The notes under the pieces: model-generated
The model's input: the letters and a program-made list of their open reading frames with translations, nothing else
The model's database searches: none
What the model was told of the DNA's origin: nothing
Translations under genes and position numbers: made by a program
Source: Treponema sp.
GTDB lineage: Bacteria > Spirochaetota > Spirochaetia > Treponematales > Breznakiellaceae
Length of the DNA: 32,837 nt
Assembly (NCBI GenBank): GCA_031279555.1
Contig: JAITIK010000050.1
Span: forward strand, 1-32,837
Direction: 5' to 3'
Part shown: positions 1 through 6,499 of the stretch, piece after piece
Layout: every line of letters starts with the position of its first letter
Position numbering within the stretch: the first letter of the stretch is position 1

Positions 1-2
1 AT

Positions 3-62
3 GAAAACGCCAAAGGCGAGGCGGGGCCATGGAGTGATATTATTGAGGCGATTATTCCATAA
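3..62 (+). CDS. C-terminal end of a hypothetical protein (5' part outside window)
   Basis: An open frame runs in from the window edge and ends at TAA 60-62 after 19 codons. Its tail (G-E-A-G-P-W-S-D-I-I-E-A-I-I-P) resembles the last residues of the gene ending at 6183 (G-E-K-R-P-S-G-A-I-V-D-A-V-I-P). I therefore read it as the end of a second member of that family, which has a helical N-terminal half and what looks like a fibronectin-like C-terminal half. The function is unknown. Only 19 residues are visible, so the assignment rests on this end-to-end similarity. The next 80 bases hold no gene. Confidence 0.5.
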   Translation, partial: ENAKGEAGPWSDIIEAIIP

Positions 63-143
63 ATAAAAAATTAAAAAACAGTATCCCACGCCCCGCGCCG
101 TCCGTGGCGCAGGGCGGTCAGGTGGCAGGGGCAAAAAAACAGC

Positions 144-338
144 GTATAACAGGGCTGTATCTGCTTCGCCGCAGTAGCGGCTCGGGCTACGTTTTGGCTA
201 GGTCATTCCGCTACGCGCCCAAGCTACGCTGGGGAACATTCCCACGCCATTGCTCCGGCATAGTTTGCCGGCCCTGGTCTTGCTACGCAAGCCCTTATTC
301 GGGCTGGCAAAACGTCAGATACAGCCGGAACGTTAGGC
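144..338 (+). repeat. attC-like recombination site (integron cassette boundary), complete but long
   Basis: The right end carries GTTAGGC (332-338), matching the R' core GTTRRRY of integron attC sites. The left end carries GTATAAC (144-150), a near match to RYYYAAC. Just inside are the perfect inverted copies GGCTGTATCTG (153-163) and CAGATACAGCC (316-326), which would form the L''/L' stem. Next inward, ACGTTTTGG near 190-198 faces GGCAAAACG near 306-314. The span of about 195 nt exceeds the usual 57-141 nt attC range, and the left core is imperfect. A dispersed palindromic element of another kind is the main alternative. Confidence 0.45.
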
Positions 339-459
339 GACATAACCCCTTAAAATCTTCTGAAAACATGAATTTGGAAAATGATATATAAAAAATATAC
401 ATTTTGTCAATTTTTAAAATTTTTCTACAAAAAAGATGTTGAAACTTTTGTGAACGTAC

Positions 460-494
460 TTGACATTATAGCAAAATACATATTATGCTATGTA
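460..494 (+). promoter_or_regulatory. Sigma-70 promoter with overlapping operator palindrome for the TA pair
   Basis: TTGACA (460-465) is followed after 18 nt by TATGCT (484-489). A perfect inverted repeat, TACATA (477-482) and TATGTA (489-494) with a 6-nt centre, overlaps the -10 box. Type II antitoxins normally repress their own promoter through such a palindrome. A strong ribosome-binding site, AAGGAGG (503-509), precedes the ATG at 514. The control region is therefore better preserved than the genes it serves. Confidence 0.6.
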
Positions 495-513
495 TATTAA
501 CAAGGAGGAATAT

Positions 514-788
514 ATGTTAGTAGAAACTAAATAAATGGTTCCCATAATCCGACTTCAGAAAGAACTTACCCAGACTGTTCGAGAATTGTCGGATTCTGGA
601 AAGGCGGCATATATATTAAAAAATAATAATATGGAAGCGGTCTTGCTTTCTTATGATGAATATGAATATTTAAAAACATTGAAGAAATATTTGAACAATT
701 TGAAATAAAAGACATGATAGAAAAACGGTTGGGAAAATATGATCCTAAGAACAATATTTCATGAGAGAATATTAGGGAAGAAGTGTGA
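514..788 (+). pseudogene. Decayed YefM/Phd-type antitoxin
   Basis: The ATG at 514 has a strong Shine-Dalgarno site but meets TAA at 532. The frame resumes at ATG 535 and reads P-I-I-R-L-Q-K-E-L...A-A-Y-I-L-K-N-N-N-M-E-A-V-L-L-S-Y-D-E-Y-E-Y-L, the layout of a Phd/YefM antitoxin: an N-terminal DNA-binding fold ending in the Y-D-E-Y-E-like helix. A frameshift near 680 moves the tail to another frame (E-E-I-F-E-Q-F-E-I-K-D-M-I-E-K-R), which then has TGA at 762, probably a former Trp codon, before the natural end at 786-788. With two stops and one frameshift it cannot make the full antitoxin. The region is very AT-rich compared with its surroundings. The family call is from the pattern, not a search. 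Confidence 0.65.
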
Positions 789-1095
789 ATTTTGAAATTC
801 AATTTATTCCTGAAGCTGTTGAAGATTATATATCTCTTGATGGAAGCATAAAAAAATAAGTCAATGAGAAGATTGATAAATTAAAAGAAAATCAATTTCT
901 TGGCGAAGATTAGGAAATAAAAACAATATAGATTTAACCGGATATTATAAAATTTATGTAGCAAAGAAGGCATATAGGATTGTTTATAGAATAATAAAAG
1001 ATGAGATAGAAATAATAGAAATATGGGGTATAGGAAAGAGAGATAAGATGGAGATATACAAAATTATTAGACAAAGAATATTAAAAAGAAAATAG
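785..1095 (+). pseudogene. Decayed RelE/ParE-superfamily toxin
   Basis: GTG 785 overlaps the antitoxin stop (GTGA), the usual coupled arrangement of type II TA operons. The reading N-F-E-I-Q-F-I-P-E-A-V-E-D-Y-I-S-L is typical of the first strand and helix of RelE/ParE toxins. TAA then interrupts at about 857. The rest reads V-N-E-K-I-D-K-L-K-E-N, shifts frame near 910, and ends G-Y-Y-K-I-Y-V-A-K-K-A-Y-R-I-V-Y-R-I-I-K-D...I-W-G-I-G-K-R-D-K-M-E-I-Y. That is the conserved C-terminal strands and the G-K-R-tyrosine region of the family. Stop at 1093-1095. At least one stop and one frameshift disable it. In the intact state this family cleaves ribosome-bound mRNA (RelE) or poisons gyrase (ParE); I cannot say which applied. 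Confidence 0.65.
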
Positions 1096-1112
1096 TGTAA
1101 AGGGGTTGCTTC

Positions 1113-1182
1113 GCCTAACAGGGCTGTATGTGAGACCCGCAAAGCGGGGTCGCTCCGCCACATTTTGGGGCTGACCTAAAAG
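1113..1182 (+). repeat. Left half of a second attC-like element
   Basis: GCCTAAC (1113-1119) is a perfect RYYYAAC core. It is followed by AGGGCTGTATGTG, nearly the same as 151-163 of the first element, and similarity continues to about 1177 (CATTTTGGGGCTGACCT against CGTTTTGGCTAGGTCAT). The reverse complement of 316-355 also matches 1100-1130, including the flank AAGGGGTT. The TA pair is thus enclosed by inverted core sites, as a gene cassette would be. No matching GTTRRRY right half is visible downstream; the IS1182-type remnant begins where similarity stops. Confidence 0.4.
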
Positions 1183-1206
1183 AAAGAGGCAGATTCCTGA
1201 TTTTCT

Positions 1207-1860
1207 TCTCCCAAAAGTCATGATAGACAAAAACCCTACGGCCAGGGGCAGGCGCGCCTCATTCCCCCCGGCGCCGGCGAGCTTGTCCCAGGGAGCCGCC
1301 TGGCGCGGCTGGCCGGCGAAGTGACAGACGAGACGGATATAGAACGGCTTGTACGGAAGCGACAGGCGGGCGGCGGAGCGAGCCGCCGTCACGCGGCGAT
1401 GGCGGCGGAGCTTTTTGTATACGGATGCGCGGCGGAAGTCCGCTCGTCCCGCATGTCGGCGGAAGCGGCGCGGGAGAGCGCGCCGCTCACGCGGCTTTCC
1501 GGAGGGCGGAAGCCGGACTTCAGGGCGCCGAATGGCTTTCGCGGGAAAATGCGCTGGGGGAAGCGGCGGAAGCGGTTTTCGCGCCCGCGGCGAAGATGCC
1601 GGGAGCGGAAGGCCGCATCAAGTTGGAAAACCGCTTTGTTGACGGGGCGAAGCTCGAATCGGCCGCCGGGCGGCGCGCGTTTGCGCGGAAGAGGGCGGTG
1701 GAGGCGGGCGGCGAGAGGCTGGACGAGAAATCGCGGGCGTACATACGGACGGCGGAAGACGTTTGGGAAGACGATGGCCTGGAACGCGGAGAAAAGGGCG
1801 TGGAAGAGCCTGGCGGGAAGGGCGGCCTCGCGAGCCGCGGCGCAAAATATCCCGCTTCCG
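1207..1860 (+). pseudogene. IS1182-family transposase remnant, frameshifted and truncated
   Basis: In the frame of position 1207 the translation gives K-P-Y-G-Q-G-Q-A-R-L-I-P-P...L-V-P-G-S-R-L-A-R-L, then a block with A-E-L-F-V-Y-G-C-A and S-S-R-M-S-A-E-A-A-R-E, then L-S-G-G-R-K-P-D-F-R. This is the N-terminal DUF772-type region of IS1182-family transposases. At about 1550, in a G run, the reading moves by one frame and continues A-A-E-A-V-F-A-P...I-K-L-E-N-R-F-V-D-G-A-K-L-E-S-A-A-G-R-R-A-F, which holds the D-G-x-K-x-E-S motif with the first catalytic Asp (about 1641). A further shift separates ATG 1220 from the body. Similarity fades near 1850, so the C-terminal catalytic part is missing. 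No terminal inverted repeats could be defined. Confidence 0.65.
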
Positions 1861-1983
1861 ATCCGCCTGCCAGCAACGAGGAGCCTGTTTTTGTTGCATA
1901 TCTCTCAGATCCCTCCACCGGAAGAGTGTATGTGGGTGACATTTTTATTTTGAGGCGATACGACCCTAGCATAAACAGTCTAT

Positions 1984-2082
1984 TTGGTATAAAATAAGAG
2001 CCGCAGATATAAAATAATGAATACTGCGCGGGTTCATATCCCGCCAACTATGCGGCGGCAAGAAATCGCGCTGAAGAGCGCG
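1984..2082 (+). promoter_or_regulatory. Possible promoter and structured leader of the XRE-cupin gene
   Basis: TTGGTA (1984-1989) and TATAAA (2008-2013), 18 nt apart, are a plausible promoter about 120 nt upstream of the ATG at 2133. The predicted leader holds GCGGG/CCCGC (2028-2032 with 2040-2044, 7-nt loop), which shares bases with an alternative pairing CCGCC/GGCGG (2041-2045 with 2054-2058), so the two cannot form together. A third hairpin is CGCGCT/AGCGCG around a GAAG loop (2067-2082). No known riboswitch class is recognised. Confidence 0.35.
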
Positions 2083-2132
2083 GTATATGCCCCACTGCGA
2101 ATAAAAACATGGTATTTTAGGGAGGATCCATC

Positions 2133-2687
2133 ATGTCTGATGAAATTAGCGACATTATTGCGCGGGTAAAACTGTTGCGTGAAATTGAGGAGATTTCCGC
2201 CGAGACACTCGCCAAGGAGCTTGGCTTTGATGTGGAGCGGTATAAAACATGGGAAGCTGGCGTGGAAGAATTCCCTATAGGCGTCCTTGTGGAGATTGCC
2301 TCGCGGTTCAAGGTTGACCTTACAGAGCTTGTTACAGGGAAGGCGTCCAATCTACGCACCTTCTGCCTGACGCGCGCGAACAAGGCGCCTGAAGTGAGCC
2401 GCCGCCCCATGTACGCCTACTGGAACTTGGCGTACAATTTTCACCGGAAAAAAGCCGAGCCGTTCCTTGTTGAGGCAAGCGCGGACACTGCGGACAAGCC
2501 CATAAGTCTTAACACCCATCCCGGGCAGGAATTTGACTATGTGCTTGAAGGGCGGCTTCTCATTTCAATCGGTGGGCATGAAATGGAACTTGGTCCGGGC
2601 GACAGCGTGTACTATGATTCCCAGGAGCCTCACGGCATGAAAGCCATTGGCGAGGAACACGCGAGGTTTTTAGCGTTTGTGTTTTGA
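2133..2687 (+). CDS. XRE-family transcriptional regulator with C-terminal cupin sensor domain
   Basis: This 184-residue protein has an N-terminal helix-turn-helix of the XRE type (about residues 8-68: A-R-V-K-L-L-R-E-I-E-E-I-S-A-E-T-L-A-K-E-L, then Y-K-T-W-E-A-G). It is joined to a cupin_2 domain (about 105-184) with T-H-P-G-Q-E-F-D-Y-V-L-E-G and P-G-D-S-V-Y-Y-D-S...P-H. The His/Glu positions of the first cupin motif (H-P-G-Q-E) and the late His (P-H-G) could bind a metal. Proteins of this layout are one-domain sensors that regulate a neighbouring metabolic gene. GGGAGG lies 8 nt upstream of the ATG. The acyl-CoA synthetase follows on the same strand after 171 nt and is the likely target. The ligand is unknown. 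Confidence 0.85.
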   Translation: MSDEISDIIARVKLLREIEEISAETLAKELGFDVERYKTWEAGVEEFPIGVLVEIASRFKVDLTELVTGKASNLRTFCLTRANKAPEVSRRPMYAYWNLAYNFHRKKAEPFLVEASADTADKPISLNTHPGQEFDYVLEGRLLISIGGHEMELGPGDSVYYDSQEPHGMKAIGEEHARFLAFVF

Positions 2688-2809
2688 CGTACAATCTGAA
2701 TAGAACGCGGATTGCATGTGCCGGCGGTTCTTCCATAAAGAACGCCGCATTAATGAGGGAAGCTTTCCCCTGAACGCGAACTGTGTGAGCGTTGAAAAAA
2801 TACTTTTCC

Positions 2810-2838
2810 GTTCCCCGCAAGCGAATATTTTGGGGAAC
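2810..2838 (+). promoter_or_regulatory. Hairpin in the 5' region of the acyl-CoA synthetase gene
   Basis: GTTCCCC (2810-2816) and GGGGAAC (2832-2838) form a 7-bp stem with a 15-nt loop, 20 nt before the start codon and just upstream of the AAGGAG site. There is no T run, so a terminator is unlikely. It could be a regulatory stem or an operator for the neighbouring XRE-cupin protein. Confidence 0.35.
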
Positions 2839-2858
2839 CTCTATAGCAAGGAGATTAT

Positions 2859-4568
2859 ATGCCGATAGTGGACAAATTTGTCAAGAAACAGAATTTTGCC
2901 TCGTATGAGGATTTTTATGAAAATTTCAAAGTGGAAATACCTAAAAACTTCAATTTCGCCTTTGACGTGATGGATGAATTGGCGCGGGAAAAACCCGATG
3001 AGACCGCGCTGGTGTGGTGCGACGAGCGGGGGGCGGAAGCCTCGTTTACGTATTCGGAACTCAAGTCGCTTTCCAATCAGGCGGCCAACGCACTGCGCCG
3101 CGTCGGCGTCAAGAAAGGCGATCCGGTCATGCTGATTCTGAAACGCAGATGGGAGTATTGGATAGCCCTGCTTGCCCTGCACAAAATCGGCGCGGTTGCC
3201 ATTCCTGCGACCCATTTGCTCACGGTCAAGGACATTGTGTACCGGTGCAAGGCCGCCGACGTCATTGGCGTCATATGCGTTGATGAAGCCGTCATGCAGC
3301 GCGTTGAAGAAGCCCACGCGAAGCTCCCGCTCCTTTCCGAGGGGAACGCCAGCCTACGCTTTAAGGCTTTTGTCCGTAGCGTTCATCGCGCCAAAGATGT
3401 GGCGGCGGCGGATTCTCCGGCTTCGTGGCTTGATTTCAAGGCTTTGTTGCACATGGAGTCCTCCGCATTTGAACGCCCCTCCAACGCCGACGCCAACGAG
3501 GACATAATGCTCCTCTACTTCACCTCCGGCACGACCGGCATGCCCAAGATGGTGAGCCACAATTTCGCGTATCCGCTGGGGCATATCATCACCGCGAAGT
3601 ACTGGCAGCAGGTGGAAGAGGGCGGACTCCACCTCACGGTCGCCGACACGGGATGGGCGAAAGCCGCATGGGGCAAGATTTACGGTCAATGGCTGTGCGG
3701 TTCGGCGGTATTTGTCTATGACTACGACCGATTCGCGCCGCCCACCATGCTTGAAGTCATCACACGGCATAAAGTGACGAGTTTCTGCGCCCCGCCCACG
3801 GTGTACCGTTTTTTCATAAAAGAGAATCTGGCTTTGTACGATTTTTCCCATCTCAAGCATTGTTCCGTTGCCGGCGAGCCGTTGAATCCGGAAATCTACG
3901 AGCAATGGAAGGCTGGAACAGGTCTCGAACTCCGTGAGGCGTATGGGCAAACCGAGTTGACCGTCGCGCTTTGTTCGTTTCCGTGGTTTTCGCCGAAACC
4001 AGGATCAATGGGCAAACCTTCGCCGGGATACGACATCGATCTGGTGAGAGACGACGGCGATTCCTGCGACATGGGCGAGGAAGGGCAAGTTGTCATACGC
4101 GCCGGAAAGGAAAAGCCTACGGGCATGTTTGGCGGATATTACCGCGACAAAGAGCTTACCGATAGCGTGTGGCATGACGGCATATATTACACCGGCGATA
4201 TGGCGTGGCAAGATGAGGACGGTTACTTCTGGTTTGTCGGGCGCGCCGATGATTTGATCAAAAGTTCCGGGTACCGTATCGGACCCTTTGAGGTGGAAAG
4301 CGCGCTTATGGAGCATCCGGCGGTGCTTGAGTGCGCCGTTACCGGTGTTCCCGATCCGGATCGGGGCGCCGTGGTTAAAGCGACTATTATCCTTACCAAA
4401 GGCTACGAGCCTTCAAACGCGCTCAAACTGGAATTGCAGGAACATGTGAAGAAGACCACGGCGCCGTATAAGTATCCGCGTATCATCGAGTTTGTCGCGG
4501 AATTGCCGAAAACCATCAGTGGCAAAATACGGCGCGTACAGATTAGAGAAGAAGAAAAATATGTCTAA
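2859..4568 (+). CDS. AMP-forming acyl-CoA synthetase (acetyl/medium-chain acyl-CoA synthetase-like)
   Basis: This 569-residue adenylate-forming enzyme should activate a carboxylic acid to acyl-AMP and then acyl-CoA in the cytoplasm. The P-loop-like T-S-G-T-T-G-M-P-K is at residues 222-230. T-G-W-A-K-A-A-W-G-K-I-Y-G-Q-W (about 264-278) is characteristic of the medium-chain acyl-CoA synthetase (MACS) branch. Y-G-Q-T-E lies near 362, the hinge G-R-A-D-D-L-I-K-S-S-G-Y-R-I near 460, and the catalytic Lys in P-K-T-I-S-G-K-I-R-R near the end. All core motifs are present, so the enzyme should be active. The start has AAGGAG 7 nt upstream. It follows the XRE-cupin regulator, a pairing found in several anaerobes. 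Substrate (acetate, branched-chain or aromatic acid) cannot be fixed from sequence. Confidence 0.88.
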   Translation: MPIVDKFVKKQNFASYEDFYENFKVEIPKNFNFAFDVMDELAREKPDETALVWCDERGAEASFTYSELKSLSNQAANALRRVGVKKGDPVMLILKRRWEYWIALLALHKIGAVAIPATHLLTVKDIVYRCKAADVIGVICVDEAVMQRVEEAHAKLPLLSEGNASLRFKAFVRSVHRAKDVAAADSPASWLDFKALLHMESSAFERPSNADANEDIMLLYFTSGTTGMPKMVSHNFAYPLGHIITAKYWQQVEEGGLHLTVADTGWAKAAWGKIYGQWLCGSAVFVYDYDRFAPPTMLEVITRHKVTSFCAPPTVYRFFIKENLALYDFSHLKHCSVAGEPLNPEIYEQWKAGTGLELREAYGQTELTVALCSFPWFSPKPGSMGKPSPGYDIDLVRDDGDSCDMGEEGQVVIRAGKEKPTGMFGGYYRDKELTDSVWHDGIYYTGDMAWQDEDGYFWFVGRADDLIKSSGYRIGPFEVESALMEHPAVLECAVTGVPDPDRGAVVKATIILTKGYEPSNALKLELQEHVKKTTAPYKYPRIIEFVAELPKTISGKIRRVQIREEEKYV

Positions 4569-4769
4569 ACCGGGGGTTTCCGGGTCTCCATACTGGTCGA
4601 GAGCGTCAAAAACCGCTTTTACTAATTTCTCTCTTGCATGATCCACAGTTTTCCCCACTGGAACCGGGTCATGTAATTCTATGAAACACAAAATGCGGGC
4701 GCTCTTCGCGCATGGGTGAGCGAGGGACTCGCCGGTAGGAAGGGGAGTACTCACTAAGGACCCGCGCAG

Positions 4770-4799
4770 AAATAACATGACATTTTGATCGTGTTATTT
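4770..4799. terminator. AT-rich hairpin, possible weak terminator after the synthetase gene
   Basis: AAATAACATGA (4770-4780) pairs with TCGTGTTATTT (4789-4799), 11 bp with one wobble and an 8-nt loop. A clean T run is missing after the stem, so termination would be weak or Rho-aided. The rest of 4569-4917 holds no gene I can support; a minus-strand frame at 4570-4700 reads protein-like but matches nothing I recognise. Confidence 0.35.
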
Positions 4800-4917
4800 C
4801 ATTATTGCGTAAGTAATGATAATAAAGAATCCCCGCCGCAGAGGGCTAAACTTGACCTACAATTTTCACGCATTCATGCAATACTCCTAGGGAAACCAAT
4901 ATCTCTGGGAGGGAGGC

Positions 4918-5514
4918 ATGGCGCAGGAGAAGAGTTTTGACCTGAAAGAAGAATTCGCGGGGGTGGATTTTCATTCCATCCGTCTTGAACAACGGTTTGT
5001 CAGGGCTATGGAAACTTTGATGCGGCGGCCGGATAAATCAATCTGGGGAGCGGGCGAAAACCGGGCCGAGGCCGAGGCCGTTTGCCGGATGCTGGGAGAC
5101 GAGGGCTTTGACCGGGGGGAAATCATCAGGGCGCGCCGGGAGGCGGCGATAGGGCGCGCGGCTGGACATGGCGGCGCGATCCTCCCGGCGCGGGATGCCG
5201 CGGGGGTGAACTGCCACACCCGCCTGAAGACGGAGGGGATGGGGCGTATCGGCGACAAGGCGCCGGGGGTCGATGTCCACAGCCGTCTGGCGGCGGCCGC
5301 CGACGGGCTGGTTTTGGGGGTTTTGGACCAGTCGGGTTATAACCGGGCGGAGACCAAAGACGAGCCGGCGAGCCGCGAGGTCGAGAAGGTGCGGCCGATA
5401 GAGGAGGAAGAGGGTTTTCGGCGGACGGAAACCCTGGAGAGGGGTACGGCGGCAATTCCTGAAGGGGTCAAGGCGATTGCCGTCTGTGACCGGGAAGGGG
5501 ATATGGCGGACTAA
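4918..5514 (+). pseudogene. Tn5-like IS4-family transposase, N-terminal 198 residues only
   Basis: After GGGAGGGAGG the ATG opens a frame reading E-E-F-A-G-V-D-F-H-S-I-R-L-E-Q-R, the start of the Tn5/IS4 transposase DNA-binding domain. Further on come A-R-D-A-A-G-V-N-C-H-T (residue D93 at the first catalytic Asp), E-G-M-G-R-I-G-D-K-A-P-G-V-D-V-H-S and P-I-E-E-E-E-G-F-R-R-T-E. C-D-R-E-G-D-M-A-D then ends the frame at TAA, with D191 at the second catalytic Asp. Family members are about 450-480 residues; the third catalytic residue (Glu) and the C-terminal dimerisation region are missing. The stop coincides with the junction to the next gene, so a deletion removed the rest. Not active by itself, though the N-terminal domain could still bind DNA. 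Confidence 0.75.
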
Positions 5515-6183
5515 AGTCCGAATTACATCCCCGCAAGCGGCGCGGAATACGACCTGTTCCTGGGGAACATCGTCAACTATGTTGATCTGAAAACCGGCGG
5601 AGACGCCCCCGCGTGGGATCACATCCCTCAGGCGTCCCGCAAGGAACTGCATGACGCGCAAGACGCCTGGACCGCGGCCTACGAGCCGGTAAAAGTTCCC
5701 CACACCCCGGCGCAGACTGCGGAAAAAAACCGCGTCCGCAAGACATCCCAGAAGACCCTTGAGGAATTCGTGAACCGGTTCCTCCGCTACCCGCCGGCAA
5801 CCGACGAGGATCGGGACAGCATGGGCGTCCACAACAAGAAAACCAGCCGCAGCCCCGCGCCGGTTCCCACCACGAGCCCGCAGCTCACCGTCGACACCGG
5901 CGCCCGCCGCCGCCTCATCATCCACTACAAGGACGAAAAGAGCGCGCGCCGGGGCAAGCCCGATGGCGTCCACGGCATTGAGGCGCGCTGGGAAATCATG
6001 AACCACGCGCCTGCGAGCGTCAATGATCTGACCCATTCCTCGTTCGACACGAACCCGCCCCTGGCCCTGGAGTTCGACGAGCGGGACCGGGGCAAGCGCG
6101 TCTATATGTCGGGTTGCTGGGAAATCGAGCGGGAAGGGGAGAAGCGCCCTTCGGGCGCGATTGTGGACGCGGTGATACCGTAA
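5515..6183 (+). pseudogene. Hypothetical protein, start codon lost at the transposase junction
   Basis: Directly after the transposase TAA, in the same frame, 222 codons read on without a stop: S-P-N-Y-I-P-A-S-G-A-E-Y-D-L-F-L-G-N-I-V-N-Y-V, then a Lys/Arg-rich helical middle (A-E-K-N-R-V-R-K-T-S-Q-K-T-L-E-E-F-V-N-R-F), then T-S-P-Q-L-T-V-D-T-G-A-R-R-R-L-I-I-H-Y-K-D and a C-terminal part that looks like a fibronectin type III sandwich ending A-I-V-D-A-V-I-P. I recall similar proteins starting Met-x-x-Tyr-I/V-P, so only the initiator seems to be gone. A downstream GTG at 5770 has no good ribosome-binding site. Function unknown. The tail of a second copy is at 3-62. If translation occurs it needs stop readthrough or reinitiation. 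Confidence 0.55.
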
Positions 6184-6248
6184 TGAGGCGCGAAGCGTGA
6201 GCCGGCGAGCCCGCGCCTGAAGGCTGACCGTAACCAACTGGGCGCGGG

Positions 6249-6399
6249 GCGATTCCGCAGAAGAATTCGCGCCCGGGCAGAAGCTCCGGCGACTTGCCCC
6301 GGAGCGGAATCGCTTGGGCTGGGAACGGAATAAGGGCGGAAGATGAAGATTGCGCGGGCCGCGCGCGGGACAAGGGGGGCGGGCGGGGAAACCCCGCCC
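6249..6399. repeat. Nested GC-rich inverted repeats between convergent genes
   Basis: GCGATTCCGC (6249-6258) and GCGGAATCGC (6304-6313) are perfect inverted copies enclosing CTCCGG/CCGGAG (6284-6289 and 6299-6304). Further on, GGGCGGGG (6381-6388) and CCCCGCCC (6392-6399) form a very stable hairpin with a 3-nt loop. They lie between the ends of the plus-strand hypothetical gene and the minus-strand lipoprotein gene, where a bidirectional terminator would be expected, but there are no T runs. No gene is supported in 6184-6499. Confidence 0.45.
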
Positions 6400-6499
6400 A
6401 ATGCGGACTGCGGCGCGGCGCCGGAAGGCTCCCCCAGGTGTGGGGACGCCCGCGCCGGACCCGCGTCAAGGGGGGATTCGCGCCGCGCCTCACGTCGCG

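Noticed and set aside
2028-2044. tRNA T-arm-like hairpin (5-bp stem, 7-nt loop TTCATAT)
   Set aside because: The loop lacks the conserved A58 position and no other tRNA arms surround it, so it is not a tRNA or a clear tRNA-derived attachment site.
4413-4778. Minus-strand frame after the synthetase gene
   Set aside because: Part of it (H-D-P-V-P-V-G-K-T-V-D-H-A) looks protein-like, but it overlaps the synthetase gene end, has no start signal and no family I recognise. It may be a remnant; not supported as a gene.
5038-6237. A 399-codon minus-strand open frame
   Set aside because: It lies opposite the Tn5-like transposase fragment and the hypothetical gene, both of which have recognisable protein motifs. 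High GC explains the lack of stops; no motif or ribosome-binding site supports it.
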